A DNA stretch of 55,977 nt from a virus: IMG/VR virus record IMGVR_UViG_3300021091_000089, positions 1 to 55,977 of that record. One strand, 5' to 3'. The notes beneath the pieces are model-generated. The model was not told the DNA's origin. It saw nothing but the letters and a program-made list of their open reading frames with translations, and searched no databases. The position numbers were made by a program, and so were the translations under genes. This document shows positions 25,671 through 34,310 of this stretch, piece after piece. Within the stretch, counting starts at the first letter, position 1. Every line of letters begins with the position of its first letter.

Positions 25671-27631
25671 TTTGCTTCTCCATATCGTTTTGCAGAGCCT
25701 ACCTCCGCTGCCAGTGGAATACCCGGCATGTACTTCGGCTCCATAGTCATCTGCGCTAAAACCCAAGTTTTAGCGTTCGCTTCTTCTGCCTCAGGTACAA
25801 GGCAGACTACTTCATCATGGACAGTTAACACACACGGATACTCTTTTTGTATCCGCAGCATGCCGTCTGTCATCACACACCTAGCCACTGCCTGAACAAT
25901 GTTTTCAGTCAGCGCCCCCCCGTACACCTTTTTTTCATTTGGCCCGTAGACCCACTGCAGCCGACCTTTTGGATCAGCATTTCCTTTCAGGGAAGGATAC
26001 TTCAAAGTCATACCGTTTGGCAAGAAGATTTTTTCTTTTTCAAACTGCAGGCACTTGTGATGGTAAACCCTACCCTCAAACAGCCCACGCTGAATAAGCT
26101 CCTGGCACAACTGCCAGAACTGCGTGACCGGCTGCGCTGCTTCACGGTACTTATCAATGATCTTCTTGGCAGACACCGCATGAATCAGTAGTTCATCTTC
26201 AGTGCAAGTGTGTGGTATATCCCATAAGCGCTTAGCGTTCTCATCCCATTCTAAGAAGCTGCCTATGTAGTCAGACGTTACGCCTAACTGCTTAGCAAAA
26301 GCCCTGTCGTACCGTGTGGATGGTGCGCCTAGGAACCCCGTCAACAACTGCGCAGCAAACGATGCCCACCCCAAACCATAACCTGCCCCCAACAAAGCAG
26401 ACTTAGCAGACTGGCGAAGGTCAGGGTGTAATTCTTTGCTTAACCCTGGTATGCCGAACATCTGCGCACCAAACATAGCGTACGCATCCTGCCCTGATCT
26501 AAAGATGTTAAGGAGATCTTCGTAATCAGCCAGCCACGCCAATACACGCGGTTCGATCTGCGACAAGTCACACACCACTAAGGTATACCCCTCAGGGGCC
26601 ATGATCGACTTACGAAGGAACGACCCACGTTTTAAGTTCTGCAGATTAAGTCCAGATCCCTTACTTGCAGACCAGCGCCCTGTATGTGCGCCGTAATAGT
26701 TAAGGGGCACCGGAAGAACACCGCGTTGTGCAATATCCAAGAATCGTTGCGCTCTAGTGCGCTCCAATGTTGATTTAACGGCCAGCCGCGCTTCACATAA
26801 GAGAGCAACATCTTCATTGTCGGCGTTGAGCAACGCCTGAAAGAGTGCATCGTTTTTAGCAAGCGCAAGCGCCTTTTCACCGGTGGTCTTGCTGATTTTA
26901 ATCGGCGGCTCCACGCCAAGGCTGCGTAACAACTCGCCAAACTGCGGGTTGCTTGCAAGGATAGTTTCTTCGACACCAAGACGTTGAAGAAGTGTTTCTC
27001 TCTTTTCTCTTTCTTCGTTAATCGCTTCACTGAGCATCTCCTTATCTAGTTGTAGCACAGGGTTAGTGAACATCTTCAGCGTCAAGTCTATAAGTCGTAA
27101 CTCTTTGGCAGGGTAGCCCTGCACCAGACGCTTAAAAACCTCCTCACACAGGAACGTATCGTGCGCACAGTAGTCAGCCAGTTCTTTTTCTATCTCATGG
27201 GTAAGCTCGTCTAGCCCGTCTGTGCTGTACACAGCTTTGCCTTTGGGCGGCAGGCCAAACTCTTCTGCAAGTTTTGCCAAGCTGTTGCCCACCTCCACCC
27301 CACGCAAGGCACGCGCCATGGACAGCGAGTCGAATATGAACGCAGGCTTGCAACCATAGACCCACGACAGTATGGCGACATCGAACTGTGCGTTGTGCGC
27401 CAGCACCGCTGTCTCTGACCAGTCTATCGCAGCAAACGCTGCGGGTAGTTCAGCATGGCTGTGCCACGTGGTGTTGTCCTCTCCGTAGTCTTTTATGCAG
27501 GCACCAAACGCTTTGAAGTTCTCGTGTCGTATGTACTGCTCAGTAGTAAGTTTAGATAGTGTGTAGTCTTTACTCGACCAGCGTGTTTCAAAGTCAATTA
27601 CCACTATGCGCTTGTATGGCGGCTTTGACAT
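25667..27631 (-). CDS. polA: Family A DNA polymerase with 3'-5' exonuclease
   Basis: This 654-aa polymerase has an N-terminal DnaQ-like exonuclease (VIDFET with Asp13/Glu15, AHNAQFDVAI with Asp84, YCAHD with Asp158) and a complete family A palm. Motif A is VVCDLSQIEPRV (Asp355), motif B RQSAKSALLGAGYG (Arg406, Lys410), and motif C LTVHDEVV (605-607). There is no 5'-3' exonuclease domain, as usual for phage replicative PolA. The position equivalent to E. coli Phe762 is leucine (Leu414). The ribosome site GAGGAG precedes ATG 27631, and the start overlaps the VRR-NUC gene by 38 bases. It replicates phage DNA with the primase-helicase at the end of this block. Confidence 0.97.
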   Translation of the reverse strand: MSKPPYKRIVVIDFETRWSSKDYTLSKLTTEQYIRHENFKAFGACIKDYGEDNTTWHSHAELPAAFAAIDWSETAVLAHNAQFDVAILSWVYGCKPAFIFDSLSMARALRGVEVGNSLAKLAEEFGLPPKGKAVYSTDGLDELTHEIEKELADYCAHDTFLCEEVFKRLVQGYPAKELRLIDLTLKMFTNPVLQLDKEMLSEAINEEREKRETLLQRLGVEETILASNPQFGELLRSLGVEPPIKISKTTGEKALALAKNDALFQALLNADNEDVALLCEARLAVKSTLERTRAQRFLDIAQRGVLPVPLNYYGAHTGRWSASKGSGLNLQNLKRGSFLRKSIMAPEGYTLVVCDLSQIEPRVLAWLADYEDLLNIFRSGQDAYAMFGAQMFGIPGLSKELHPDLRQSAKSALLGAGYGLGWASFAAQLLTGFLGAPSTRYDRAFAKQLGVTSDYIGSFLEWDENAKRLWDIPHTCTEDELLIHAVSAKKIIDKYREAAQPVTQFWQLCQELIQRGLFEGRVYHHKCLQFEKEKIFLPNGMTLKYPSLKGNADPKGRLQWVYGPNEKKVYGGALTENIVQAVARCVMTDGMLRIQKEYPCVLTVHDEVVCLVPEAEEANAKTWVLAQMTMEPKYMPGIPLAAEVGSAKRYGEAK

Positions 27632-27887
27632 GTTTGATGTTCTCCTCGTTAATTATGATTGCAACGCCACCAGCTTTACGAATTTTTTCTAACTCGCGGT
27701 CTTGTAACGCAGTCGTTGTATTACTGCCTGCCTTGCACTCTATGGCAAAGAAATACCCCTTGTAACAGCCGATGATGTCTGGCACCCCAGCCCTACCAAA
27801 CCCCCCCATGAGGGGGAGAAAATGGTAGGCGCCAAGCTCATCAAGAACTAACTTCACCTCCTTTTTAACCTTGGCTTCTGGGGTCAT
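27594..27887 (-). CDS. VRR-NUC domain nuclease
   Basis: This 97-aa protein matches the whole VRR-NUC fold: TPEAKVKKEVKLVLDELG, then GVPDIIGCYKG (Asp37) and FFAIECKAG (Glu50, Lys52), with ALQDRELEKIRKAGG (Gln62) behind. This PD-(D/E)xK variant cuts structured DNA such as branched junctions, and stand-alone phage copies are about this long. Its start forms an ATGA overlap with the preceding 63-aa frame and its end overlaps the polymerase start, so it is transcribed with the replication genes. Confidence 0.93.
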   Translation of the reverse strand: MTPEAKVKKEVKLVLDELGAYHFLPLMGGFGRAGVPDIIGCYKGYFFAIECKAGSNTTTALQDRELEKIRKAGGVAIIINEENIKHVKAAIQAHSGN

Positions 27888-28075
27888 AGCGGGGCTTTCT
27901 CAAACTCACTGAATGTTAGGGTTGTTTTTTGTGATCTCTTCGCCAGCTCGTACGGATTCACTAGCGTAAAGGGCCATGTAGGATACGGATGCGATGCTTT
28001 CCAATGCGGATCGTAGTATGGCGACTTCTCTAGTTCGGAAAGCAAGATCGGTTTGTAGCGCTTTGATTTGGGCAT
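27884..28075 (-). CDS. Small protein of unknown function, overlapping in another frame (63 aa)
   Basis: ATG 28075 has a strong ribosome site (AGGAG, 7-8 bases before). The stop overlaps the VRR-NUC start (ATGA). The sequence is Pro/Tyr/Trp-rich (KSPYYDPHWKASHPYPTWPF) with two similar pieces (LLSELEKSPY and FSEFEKAPL). It lies almost completely on top of the 27906-28103 gene in a different frame. Both have translation signals, so this is either a true overlapping pair or one is spurious. No family is recognised. Confidence 0.5.
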   Translation of the reverse strand: MPKSKRYKPILLSELEKSPYYDPHWKASHPYPTWPFTLVNPYELAKRSQKTTLTFSEFEKAPL

Positions 28076-28103
28076 GTAGTTGCTCCTGTTCTTCGGCGTT
28101 CAT
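27906..28103 (-). CDS. Small coiled-coil phage protein (65 aa)
   Basis: I take ATG 28103, which overlaps the stop of the 28100-28291 gene (ATGA), over an upstream in-frame GTG. The product has a coiled N-terminus (EEQEQLHAQIKALQTDLAF) and then a helical Ala-rich part. Proteins of this character are common in phage early operons. No function can be given. It shares 170 bases with the out-of-frame 63-aa gene. Confidence 0.6.
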   Translation of the reverse strand: MNAEEQEQLHAQIKALQTDLAFRTREVAILRSALESIASVSYMALYASESVRAGEEITKNNPNIQ

Positions 28104-28291
28104 CGTGGCAAGCTCTCTGCCCACACAAGTATGGCGCTGGATGCACGCACAATGTTCTTACTGATGTTGGCGATCTCAAGAACTTCTCGTTCGCTTAACC
28201 TTGCGTTTGCGCACAGTTCTTGTAGCCTTTCTGATGACTGCTTCAGGACTATTACTGACTGTGCTGGATCCCTGATCTCTGTTGCTTGCAT
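28100..28291 (-). CDS. Small helical protein (63 aa)
   Basis: ATG 28291 has a strong GGAGG ribosome site with 6-base spacing. It overlaps the end of the DUF3310 gene by 116 bases in another frame. The product is amphipathic helix (SVIVLKQSSERLQELCANAR, SEREVLEIANISKNIVRASS). There is no recognised family. Coupling by ATGA to the next gene supports expression. Confidence 0.6.
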   Translation of the reverse strand: MQATEIRDPAQSVIVLKQSSERLQELCANARLSEREVLEIANISKNIVRASSAILVWAESLPR

Positions 28292-28505
28292 CCAATACCT
28301 CCATTAGTTTTTCAAGATAATGTTTGCCCTTACCAATCTCGGTAAAAGCTTCGTCTTTGTTGCCCATGCGCATCACGTACTTCAGTGCGCCACCACGATA
28401 GTAGCCGATACGTTGTTCAACGGGCCACGTATCCACCACATCCCATGGTTCTATGCCCATAAGTTTGTAATGCGAACCACCAATCTGTTTATCTTTTGCT
28501 GCCAT
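28176..28505 (-). CDS. DUF3310 phage protein
   Basis: This 109-aa protein carries GGSHYKLMGIEPWDVVDTWP and GYYRGGALKYVMRMGNKDEAF, the signature of DUF3310, a family found almost exclusively in phages and sometimes annotated as nucleotide-kinase-like. The last 25 residues are strongly basic (RKATRTVRKRKVKRTRSS) and overlap the following gene. The basic tail could mediate nucleic-acid contact. Function is unknown for the family, and it usually sits with replication genes, as here. Confidence 0.88.
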   Translation of the reverse strand: MAAKDKQIGGSHYKLMGIEPWDVVDTWPVEQRIGYYRGGALKYVMRMGNKDEAFTEIGKGKHYLEKLMEVLDASNRDQGSSTVSNSPEAVIRKATRTVRKRKVKRTRSS

Positions 28506-28508
28506 ATA

Positions 28509-28811
28509 TCACCTCAAAGGTTGTTTGTTAGCCCACATGTTTACGCAGGTCTGCTCCAAGTCCATAGAAGGCGGGTTTGTTTTTAATGCATCTTTCAGAC
28601 CCATGTTGTATGCCTCGATCACGGTCTTGGGCAGTATCTCCATAGGCGGATCGTTAGATTTCATTTTGCTGATGCCGATTGCGATCAGACTTGTTAGCAC
28701 TACCCCAACCAAGACACCCAGGCCCCACTGTTTGTTGCTTTCGTTCATTACATTCTCCTTTCTAAATGGGCAGTCGCGCCCTTGTTCACAATCTCCTTGG
28801 CAGCAGATCAT
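28509..28811 (-). CDS. Cys-rich N-terminus fused to single membrane segment
   Basis: I start at ATG 28811, which overlaps the preceding gene's stop (ATGA) and has GGGAG upstream. An internal ATG at 28748 also has an excellent site (AAAGGAGAATGTA), so two products are possible. Residues 1-20 contain CCQGDCEQGRDCPF, a four-Cys motif that occurs as a tiny separate protein in other phages. After the internal start comes a membrane helix (WGLGVLVGVVLTSLIAIGIS) and a soluble tail. The long form would place the Cys motif just before the membrane span. The function is unknown. Confidence 0.6.
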   Translation of the reverse strand: MICCQGDCEQGRDCPFRKENVMNESNKQWGLGVLVGVVLTSLIAIGISKMKSNDPPMEILPKTVIEAYNMGLKDALKTNPPSMDLEQTCVNMWANKQPLR

Positions 28812-29167
28812 TGGTTTTTCTCCCGCAGCTTGGCTTCGACATGAGAAATTAAATTCTGTATACATTGTCTGGAAGGTGCGCCAAATTTAATTGGCTCATC
28901 ATTAGGTTCAGTAATTTTTGAATCAAAAACCAAGTCTAAACTTTCCTCATCCGTCAGCCCAACCCATTCACGCTTTGGTGCGGCATAAAGCGGAACCTCA
29001 TTTACACCTTGCTGCCGGTTAACCCAAAAGTCATGGTGCTCACGATTAAGGTCTTCTACGTGTGCGTACCCCACAGGCTTTTGTTTTTGCCACGTTTTCT
29101 CCTGGTACTTGTTCCATGTCGCTTCAACGTATGCTGTCATCTCTTCAGGTGTTATTGGTTTAGCCAC
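28808..29167 (-). CDS. Small paralogue family member 1, WVGLTDEE type
   Basis: GTG 29167 follows GAGAAG and overlaps the end of the next paralogue, so I prefer it to the far upstream start in the same frame. The 119-aa product contains VPLYAAPKREWVGLTDEESL and ends HVEAKLREKNQ. The middle motif and the C-terminal EAKLREKN are shared with the two upstream neighbours. The element YAAPKREWVGLTDEE is common in phage early proteins of unknown function. The three genes look like products of tandem duplication. Confidence 0.65.
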   Translation of the reverse strand: MAKPITPEEMTAYVEATWNKYQEKTWQKQKPVGYAHVEDLNREHHDFWVNRQQGVNEVPLYAAPKREWVGLTDEESLDLVFDSKITEPNDEPIKFGAPSRQCIQNLISHVEAKLREKNQ

Positions 29168-29393
29168 CGTTCTTCTCCCGCAGCTTAGTTTCAATGGCCC
29201 GTTCGTAATTCCATCCACGAAAAAGGTTGTCCTTTGCCCAGGCCGTGTGGATCTTTTCAATCTCCTCATCGGTCAGGTTCACCCAGGCTCTCTGCTGGCA
29301 CTCCGTGGCGTAGTGCCTCATTTGATCCTCTGTAAACAGATCCTTTCCAGCAATTCGGTACTGAGCGGATGGCATCTTTGAGATATGGATCAT
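29160..29393 (-). CDS. Small paralogue family member 2
   Basis: This 77-aa product contains RAWVNLTDEEIEKIHTAW and ends ETKLREKNGG, aligning with the motif order of the flanking genes. It has MIHISKMPSAQYRIAGKDLF as a distinct N-terminus. ATG 29393 overlaps the preceding stop and its own stop lies just inside the next start. No known function. The shared WV(G/N)LTxEE and terminal KLREKN motifs suggest a small binding module. Confidence 0.65.
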   Translation of the reverse strand: MIHISKMPSAQYRIAGKDLFTEDQMRHYATECQQRAWVNLTDEEIEKIHTAWAKDNLFRGWNYERAIETKLREKNGG

Positions 29394-29623
29394 GTGTTCT
29401 TCTCCTTCAGCTTAGCTTCAAGCGCAGCAATCATGTCGATAACATACGGGCGGTTTGCCAGTGAGATTTCTCTGGCCTCCTCCTTAGTTAACCCAACCCA
29501 TTCACGCTCCGGTTGCGCCAATGCTTTCCGCAGTGCTTCTTTGATCGCAACCTCTGTGTCTTCAAGCCCGTGAGCATTTTCAAAATACTTCAACGCCTGC
29601 TCTGCTGCTTCTCGTAATTTCAT
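29390..29623 (-). CDS. Small paralogue family member 3
   Basis: I place the start at ATG 29623 (ATGA overlap with the upstream stop at 29620) instead of an in-frame start 9 codons upstream. The 77-aa product runs MKLREAAEQALKYFENAHG, then EREWVGLTKEEAREISLA, and ends ALEAKLKEKNT. It is the clearest version of the family: a helical start, the W-VGLT-EE motif and a terminal helix. Function unknown. Confidence 0.65.
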   Translation of the reverse strand: MKLREAAEQALKYFENAHGLEDTEVAIKEALRKALAQPEREWVGLTKEEAREISLANRPYVIDMIAALEAKLKEKNT

Positions 29624-29856
29624 TTCTGACCCCTTATTCTCACCCCACACACCTCAGCCGCTAACTGCCCAACTTGTTGCTGTGTTTTGTTCAAGTCAGT
29701 TCTGGTTTTGTAGTCCTCTGAAATTCCATCACAAATCTCAGCACACGCCTCTCGCTCCCTGTCTACCGCCCAGTTCACAAGCTTAAAAATAAACTCATCG
29801 GAATCCAAGCCTTGCGGAAGTGCTGCGACCATTTCCCCAATCTGTTCCTTGGTCAT
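29620..29856 (-). CDS. Small phage protein of unknown function (78 aa)
   Basis: The sequence contains NWAVDREREACAEICDGISE, a motif that recurs in phage and prophage small proteins, and ends CGVRIRGQK. It overlaps both neighbours by ATGA. The short conserved Arg/Glu/Cys helix may form a dimer or bind metal, but nothing shows this directly. It shares helical character, not the W-VGLT-EE motif, with the following three genes. Confidence 0.65.
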   Translation of the reverse strand: MTKEQIGEMVAALPQGLDSDEFIFKLVNWAVDREREACAEICDGISEDYKTRTDLNKTQQQVGQLAAEVCGVRIRGQK

Positions 29857-30026
29857 TTCTCACCTCCTTCATTTACGATCACATCTTCAGCAGGCATCTC
29901 CACAGTCCAGAACTGATACTCACACTCCGGACACACCCGCCGCCGTTTGCTCCACCTTGGGTGCTCCTCGATCAATCTGGTCTCCTTCACCTTGGTGTAG
30001 TGGTGGTCACAGTTGGGGCAGTTCAT
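29853..30026 (-). CDS. Zinc-ribbon protein (57 aa)
   Basis: ATG 30026 follows GGAGG at 6 bases and the stop overlaps the next start (ATGA). The protein opens MNCPNCDHHY and has RRRVCPECEYQFW after a basic linker, giving two C-x2-C pairs (Cys3, Cys6, Cys32, Cys35) in the layout of an NrdR-type zinc ribbon. No ATP-cone follows, so it is a free ribbon that probably binds nucleic acid or a protein. Its start overlaps the MarR-like gene by 20 bases. Confidence 0.75.
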   Translation of the reverse strand: MNCPNCDHHYTKVKETRLIEEHPRWSKRRRVCPECEYQFWTVEMPAEDVIVNEGGEK

Positions 30027-30321
30027 GGTTGTCCTCCCATTTGTGTAGATACTGTAATCCTTTCTCGGTTATATGAATATAGGATTTACGCTGATCTCGA
30101 TCCTCAGGGTGCTCGTAGTCTGCAGCAAACCCTTTGGCTTTAAGCAACGCTAACTTTTTGTATGTTGTAGCCGGTGCAGAAATTTTGTCTTTGCGACACT
30201 CACGCACCAGCATCTCTGTGGGCACCGGCCCACGGAAATCACTTAACACATCCAACACACAATCAGCGCCCATGTCCATGCCGTGACTCTTTTGTTGATA
30301 GTAAACTCTGATGGGACGCAT
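30007..30321 (-). CDS. Winged-helix regulator, MarR-like
   Basis: This 104-aa protein has a recognition region with PVPTEMLVRECRKDKISAPA, TTYKKLALLKAKGF and a wing DRDQRKSYIHITEKG, typical for winged-helix (MarR/PadR-like) DNA-binding proteins. It has no dimerisation extension beyond short end helices. Its position after the DUF3150-like gene and before the zinc ribbon suggests it could control this part of the early block or silence host genes. The direction of regulation is unknown. Confidence 0.75.
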   Translation of the reverse strand: MRPIRVYYQQKSHGMDMGADCVLDVLSDFRGPVPTEMLVRECRKDKISAPATTYKKLALLKAKGFAADYEHPEDRDQRKSYIHITEKGLQYLHKWEDNHELPQL

Positions 30322-30330
30322 AGCTGCTCC

Positions 30331-31203
30331 TTAGAAATTAAAACGATCTACGATCTCAGCCACCTGCGCACGAATCTCCGTGCGTGCGTCTAAGTTCTTG
30401 CGCAGTTCTTCTGCGTCCACGGTACGCAGCAGTTTTTCTAACTCCAGACGCGCTGCCTCAATGGTCATATCGTTCGTCAGGTTTAGTGACTCCAACGCCT
30501 CACACAGCTCCAGCCCACCCTCGACCAGCGATGTGTGGATACGGCCCTTGCGTTGTTTGCCATTGACTTCTTCTACCTTCAGCCGCTCCATCATGCGGTC
30601 AAGGTGCGCCTTGAGTCTGCCACGTGCGTCAGACATAGCAGCTTCCACACGCTCATCAGCCAGCTTACTTAGCTTCTCCTGCAGATTTTTCTGCGCTTCG
30701 TTGCCAACATCAACACGGAAGTCCCCCGCCTTGGGCACAGGCATGTAGTTCACACGGAAAGAAAACTTGTGTGCAATCTCTTGTGGGGAAGGGTACTCAC
30801 TGCGGTTAAACATATCCCCCAACGCCATAGCTTGCGCTGTAATGAGCGACGGATACACAGCGATGAACGTGTTAACGAGATCGGCAAACTCCTGCTCAAA
30901 CTTACCCATGCGGTCATTGAAATCCATAAACTTCTTTGTGGGAAGCAAACGGATACCAGAGTCTGACCAGGGCAGCGTGCTCTCATACACATAGTTACGC
31001 ACCGCCCCGATGTGCGCTTGGATAACTTCTAACTCCTGCCGCCCTGCAAGCAGGTGCTTGTTGACCCGTGCTGCGTCTTTGGCAGTTGCGTTCTTGCTCG
31101 ACACCACCTCATCGGTGGTGCTCCTGTCCAGCTTACGTGCTGTCCATACGGGCGCGTTGAATTCAACCAGTAACGCGCAGGTGTCGATATTAAATCTGCT
31201 CAT
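30331..31203 (-). CDS. Helical partner of AAA+/VWA pair (DUF3150-like)
   Basis: This 290-aa protein follows a good ribosome site (AAAGGAG). It is almost entirely helical, with FNIDTCALLVEFNAPVWTARK at the start, a central RLLPTKKFMDFNDRMGKFEQ and a long C-terminal coil (ERVEAAMSDARGRLKAHLDR). Proteins of this build lie beside MoxR/CobS AAA+ and CobT-like VWA genes in phages and are called DUF3150. I make this family link from memory and context, so treat it as likely. It would be the third component of the chelatase-like complex encoded just upstream. No catalytic motif is seen. Confidence 0.65.
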   Translation of the reverse strand: MSRFNIDTCALLVEFNAPVWTARKLDRSTTDEVVSSKNATAKDAARVNKHLLAGRQELEVIQAHIGAVRNYVYESTLPWSDSGIRLLPTKKFMDFNDRMGKFEQEFADLVNTFIAVYPSLITAQAMALGDMFNRSEYPSPQEIAHKFSFRVNYMPVPKAGDFRVDVGNEAQKNLQEKLSKLADERVEAAMSDARGRLKAHLDRMMERLKVEEVNGKQRKGRIHTSLVEGGLELCEALESLNLTNDMTIEAARLELEKLLRTVDAEELRKNLDARTEIRAQVAEIVDRFNF

Positions 31204-31225
31204 GGTGATTCTCCTTTCTTATGTG

Positions 31226-31654
31226 TTAAAGCAACCGCAGTACTTCTAAGGCGTTGTGCTCCCTATTTATCGAAGTCATGTACGCCTTGTTACCAAAGAG
31301 CCTACTGCATAGTGCCGTAGTAGACGACTGCAATTTGTCCGGCCCATACTTACCGCCAGGCACAAACGTGCTTTCGCCAGGTTTCAGGTTCTCAATAAAC
31401 GGACGGACATAATTTCCCAACTCCCCTTTTGGAAACTCAAAGTTACGTTTCCTTCTTTGGGGAGGCGCCATCTTGACGGACACAATGTCGCCGTGCTTAA
31501 GCTCTGCACCCTCACTGGTTTTAACGTAGTAACTGCAGCCCAGATTTCTGAGTACCGTCAACAAGTCATCAATAGTTCTGTCTTTCAAACTGTAGCGTGT
31601 TGCGGTGGTGTTAGTGTTAGGACGGGTAAACAAAGGTTGTTGTTTATCATTCAT
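31226..31654 (-). CDS. Conserved-looking phage protein of unknown function (142 aa)
   Basis: ATG 31654 follows AAGGAG. The N-terminal 70 residues are polar (YSLKDRTIDDLLTVLRNLGC). The C-terminal half contains LGNYVRPFIENLKPGESTFV, PGGKYGPDKLQSSTTALCSR and a basic end, suggestive of a small nucleic-acid-binding or regulatory domain. It sits between the VWA gene and the DUF3150-like gene, so it may be a fourth subunit of that cluster. No named family is recognised. Confidence 0.6.
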   Translation of the reverse strand: MNDKQQPLFTRPNTNTTATRYSLKDRTIDDLLTVLRNLGCSYYVKTSEGAELKHGDIVSVKMAPPQRRKRNFEFPKGELGNYVRPFIENLKPGESTFVPGGKYGPDKLQSSTTALCSRLFGNKAYMTSINREHNALEVLRLL

Positions 31655-31665
31655 GGTAGATCTCC

Positions 31666-32856
<1,191 letters not shown>

Positions 32857-32858
32857 GG

Positions 32859-33998
32859 TTACACCTTGTAGAAGATACGGTTGTCGTTCATCATCTCGCC
32901 GAACTCAGCGATGGTGGAGTACAGACCGAGGTGTAGCGTGGCTGATGCAGACACACGGCGCAGGAACAATGACTGCACCTCTGGTTGTAGCCGCCTGATG
33001 TAGAGCGTGAACGCCTGTGCATCGTCGCGTGTCTTGGTCTGTGCCAACGAACGGAACACCACCACCTGCTGCGCGATCTTGTTGTCTGGCACTGGTGTGT
33101 TAAGAGGATCAGCCAGTATGTCTGTGTTGCGTGGCACCTGCGCACCGAACCGGATGAACGACATCAGGATAGAGGTAAATGCTTTGCCCACTGTGCCAGA
33201 AAGTGCTTGTTCCAAAGTAGCACTATCGAACCCCCCCACGGCATATGCGTCGAGGATGTCTGACGCAGCATGTAAGGTACGCGGCGACGCATAGGCATCT
33301 TGGACTTCTTGCGGGTTGTAAATTGATGGGTTGTCTTTCTTCTGATCTTTGTTTTCATATCTGCCTCCTGGTAAGTAGTCAACGAATGAGTCAAGCACCT
33401 GCGGGTTCTCCTCCACGCAGGCTATGAGGATGGGGTTCAACCCCATGGGCATGGCAAAGTTCTGTATCCACTCCTGCCCGTCAGCTTTGCGCAGCTTGAC
33501 CACGATCAGCCTGTTGCGCAGGTGTGCCGCTAGGCTGTCACCCAGACCCTCAATGGCGAGGTTCGTAGCGCCGAACACCACCGACCGCTCGGGCCAGTAC
33601 ATCGTCCCCACCCTGCGCTCATACATCATGGGCGCGATCATGTTCTTAACGAACTGTGGAATCTTGGCGACCTCGTCGAACATCACAAGCACAGGGCGCT
33701 CTTTGTCTGCACCGCGCTGGTTGCCAAAGCTCAGGCCCAGCCGTTGGTTGGGTAGCTCACGGGCTATGCCCTGCTCACGGTCAATGTCTGGCATGAACAA
33801 CGAACCATCAGACAACTGCGTGCAGTCGATGGGCGCAGGCTTGATGTGGTCAGCAAAGAACGGATCAGCCGACAGCGTGCGGTGTAGCCATGACTTGCCT
33901 GTGCCGTTCTCACCCATTATGAGGACGGTGCGCTTGTGGCCCACGGCCTTGATCAGATCAACGATCTGGCTGTGTGTAAGGAATTCATTAGCATCCAT
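32859..33998 (-). CDS. MoxR/CobS-like AAA+ ATPase
   Basis: I use ATG 33998, preceded by AAAGGAG at 8-10 bases, giving 379 aa. The long in-frame extension to 34145 would run through a promoter. Walker A is MGENGTGKSW (29-36), Walker B is VLVMFDEVAKIPQ (about 103-113), sensor 1 is VVFGATNLA, and an arginine-rich HLRNRLIVVKLR follows, all in MoxR/CobS order. The ATPase drives conformational change in a VWA partner, encoded right after it. A consensus sigma70-type promoter stands just upstream, so the AAA+/VWA/DUF3150-like group can be expressed as a sub-operon. Confidence 0.88.
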   Translation of the reverse strand: MDANEFLTHSQIVDLIKAVGHKRTVLIMGENGTGKSWLHRTLSADPFFADHIKPAPIDCTQLSDGSLFMPDIDREQGIARELPNQRLGLSFGNQRGADKERPVLVMFDEVAKIPQFVKNMIAPMMYERRVGTMYWPERSVVFGATNLAIEGLGDSLAAHLRNRLIVVKLRKADGQEWIQNFAMPMGLNPILIACVEENPQVLDSFVDYLPGGRYENKDQKKDNPSIYNPQEVQDAYASPRTLHAASDILDAYAVGGFDSATLEQALSGTVGKAFTSILMSFIRFGAQVPRNTDILADPLNTPVPDNKIAQQVVVFRSLAQTKTRDDAQAFTLYIRRLQPEVQSLFLRRVSASATLHLGLYSTIAEFGEMMNDNRIFYKV

Positions 33999-34039
33999 GG
34001 TTGTACTCTCCTTTTGGAATTTAACTGCATTGTTAAAAG

Positions 34040-34068
34040 ATTGTAGAGCAAAGTAAAACCTTTGACAA
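34040..34068 (-). promoter_or_regulatory. Sigma70-type promoter for the AAA+/VWA cluster
   Basis: On the minus strand TTGTCA (34068-34063) and TACAAT (34045-34040) are separated by exactly 17 bases. The predicted start is near 34033, about 35 bases before the AAA+ ATG at 33998. It lies in the gap before the gene. It supports separate expression of the cluster by host RNA polymerase. Confidence 0.65.
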
Positions 34069-34074
34069 GCGTTT

Positions 34075-34275
34075 TTATACGGCATCCTCCTTCCTATTGA
34101 TACGTTGACAATAACGACGGTACTGCTCAGGCGTGTGCCTTGCAATGATGGTCAGGCGTCGGGGTGCGCCGTTCATGTGCTCAATCCAGCGGTCAAAACT
34201 GGCGTAGTCCAGTGCCTCTTGCTTGGTCTTGAACTTGTGGGTGCTCCCCTCGACTGTGTAGATATATTTGCCCAT
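34075..34275 (-). CDS. Small basic protein of unknown function (66 aa)
   Basis: ATG 34275 has AAAGGAG upstream. It starts MGKYIYTVEGSTHKFKTKQE, a beta hairpin followed by a helix, and ends RRYCQRINRKEDAV. The opening strand-helix pattern loosely resembles the MK-x-YEI small proteins near 37-38 kb. No family is recognised. Confidence 0.6.
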   Translation of the reverse strand: MGKYIYTVEGSTHKFKTKQEALDYASFDRWIEHMNGAPRRLTIIARHTPEQYRRYCQRINRKEDAV

Positions 34276-34310
34276 ATGTACTCTCCTTTCCTATCGTTAG
34301 TTACTGCTAG

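Noticed and set aside
25671-25766. N-terminal extension of the small HExxH gene into the polymerase gene
   Set aside because: ATG 25670 has an ATGA overlap and a ribosome site, while the longer start lies in polymerase coding sequence without a site.
33999-34145. N-terminal extension of the AAA+ gene
   Set aside because: It would cross a consensus promoter and the preceding ribosome-site-bearing gap. ATG 33998 has the good ribosome site.
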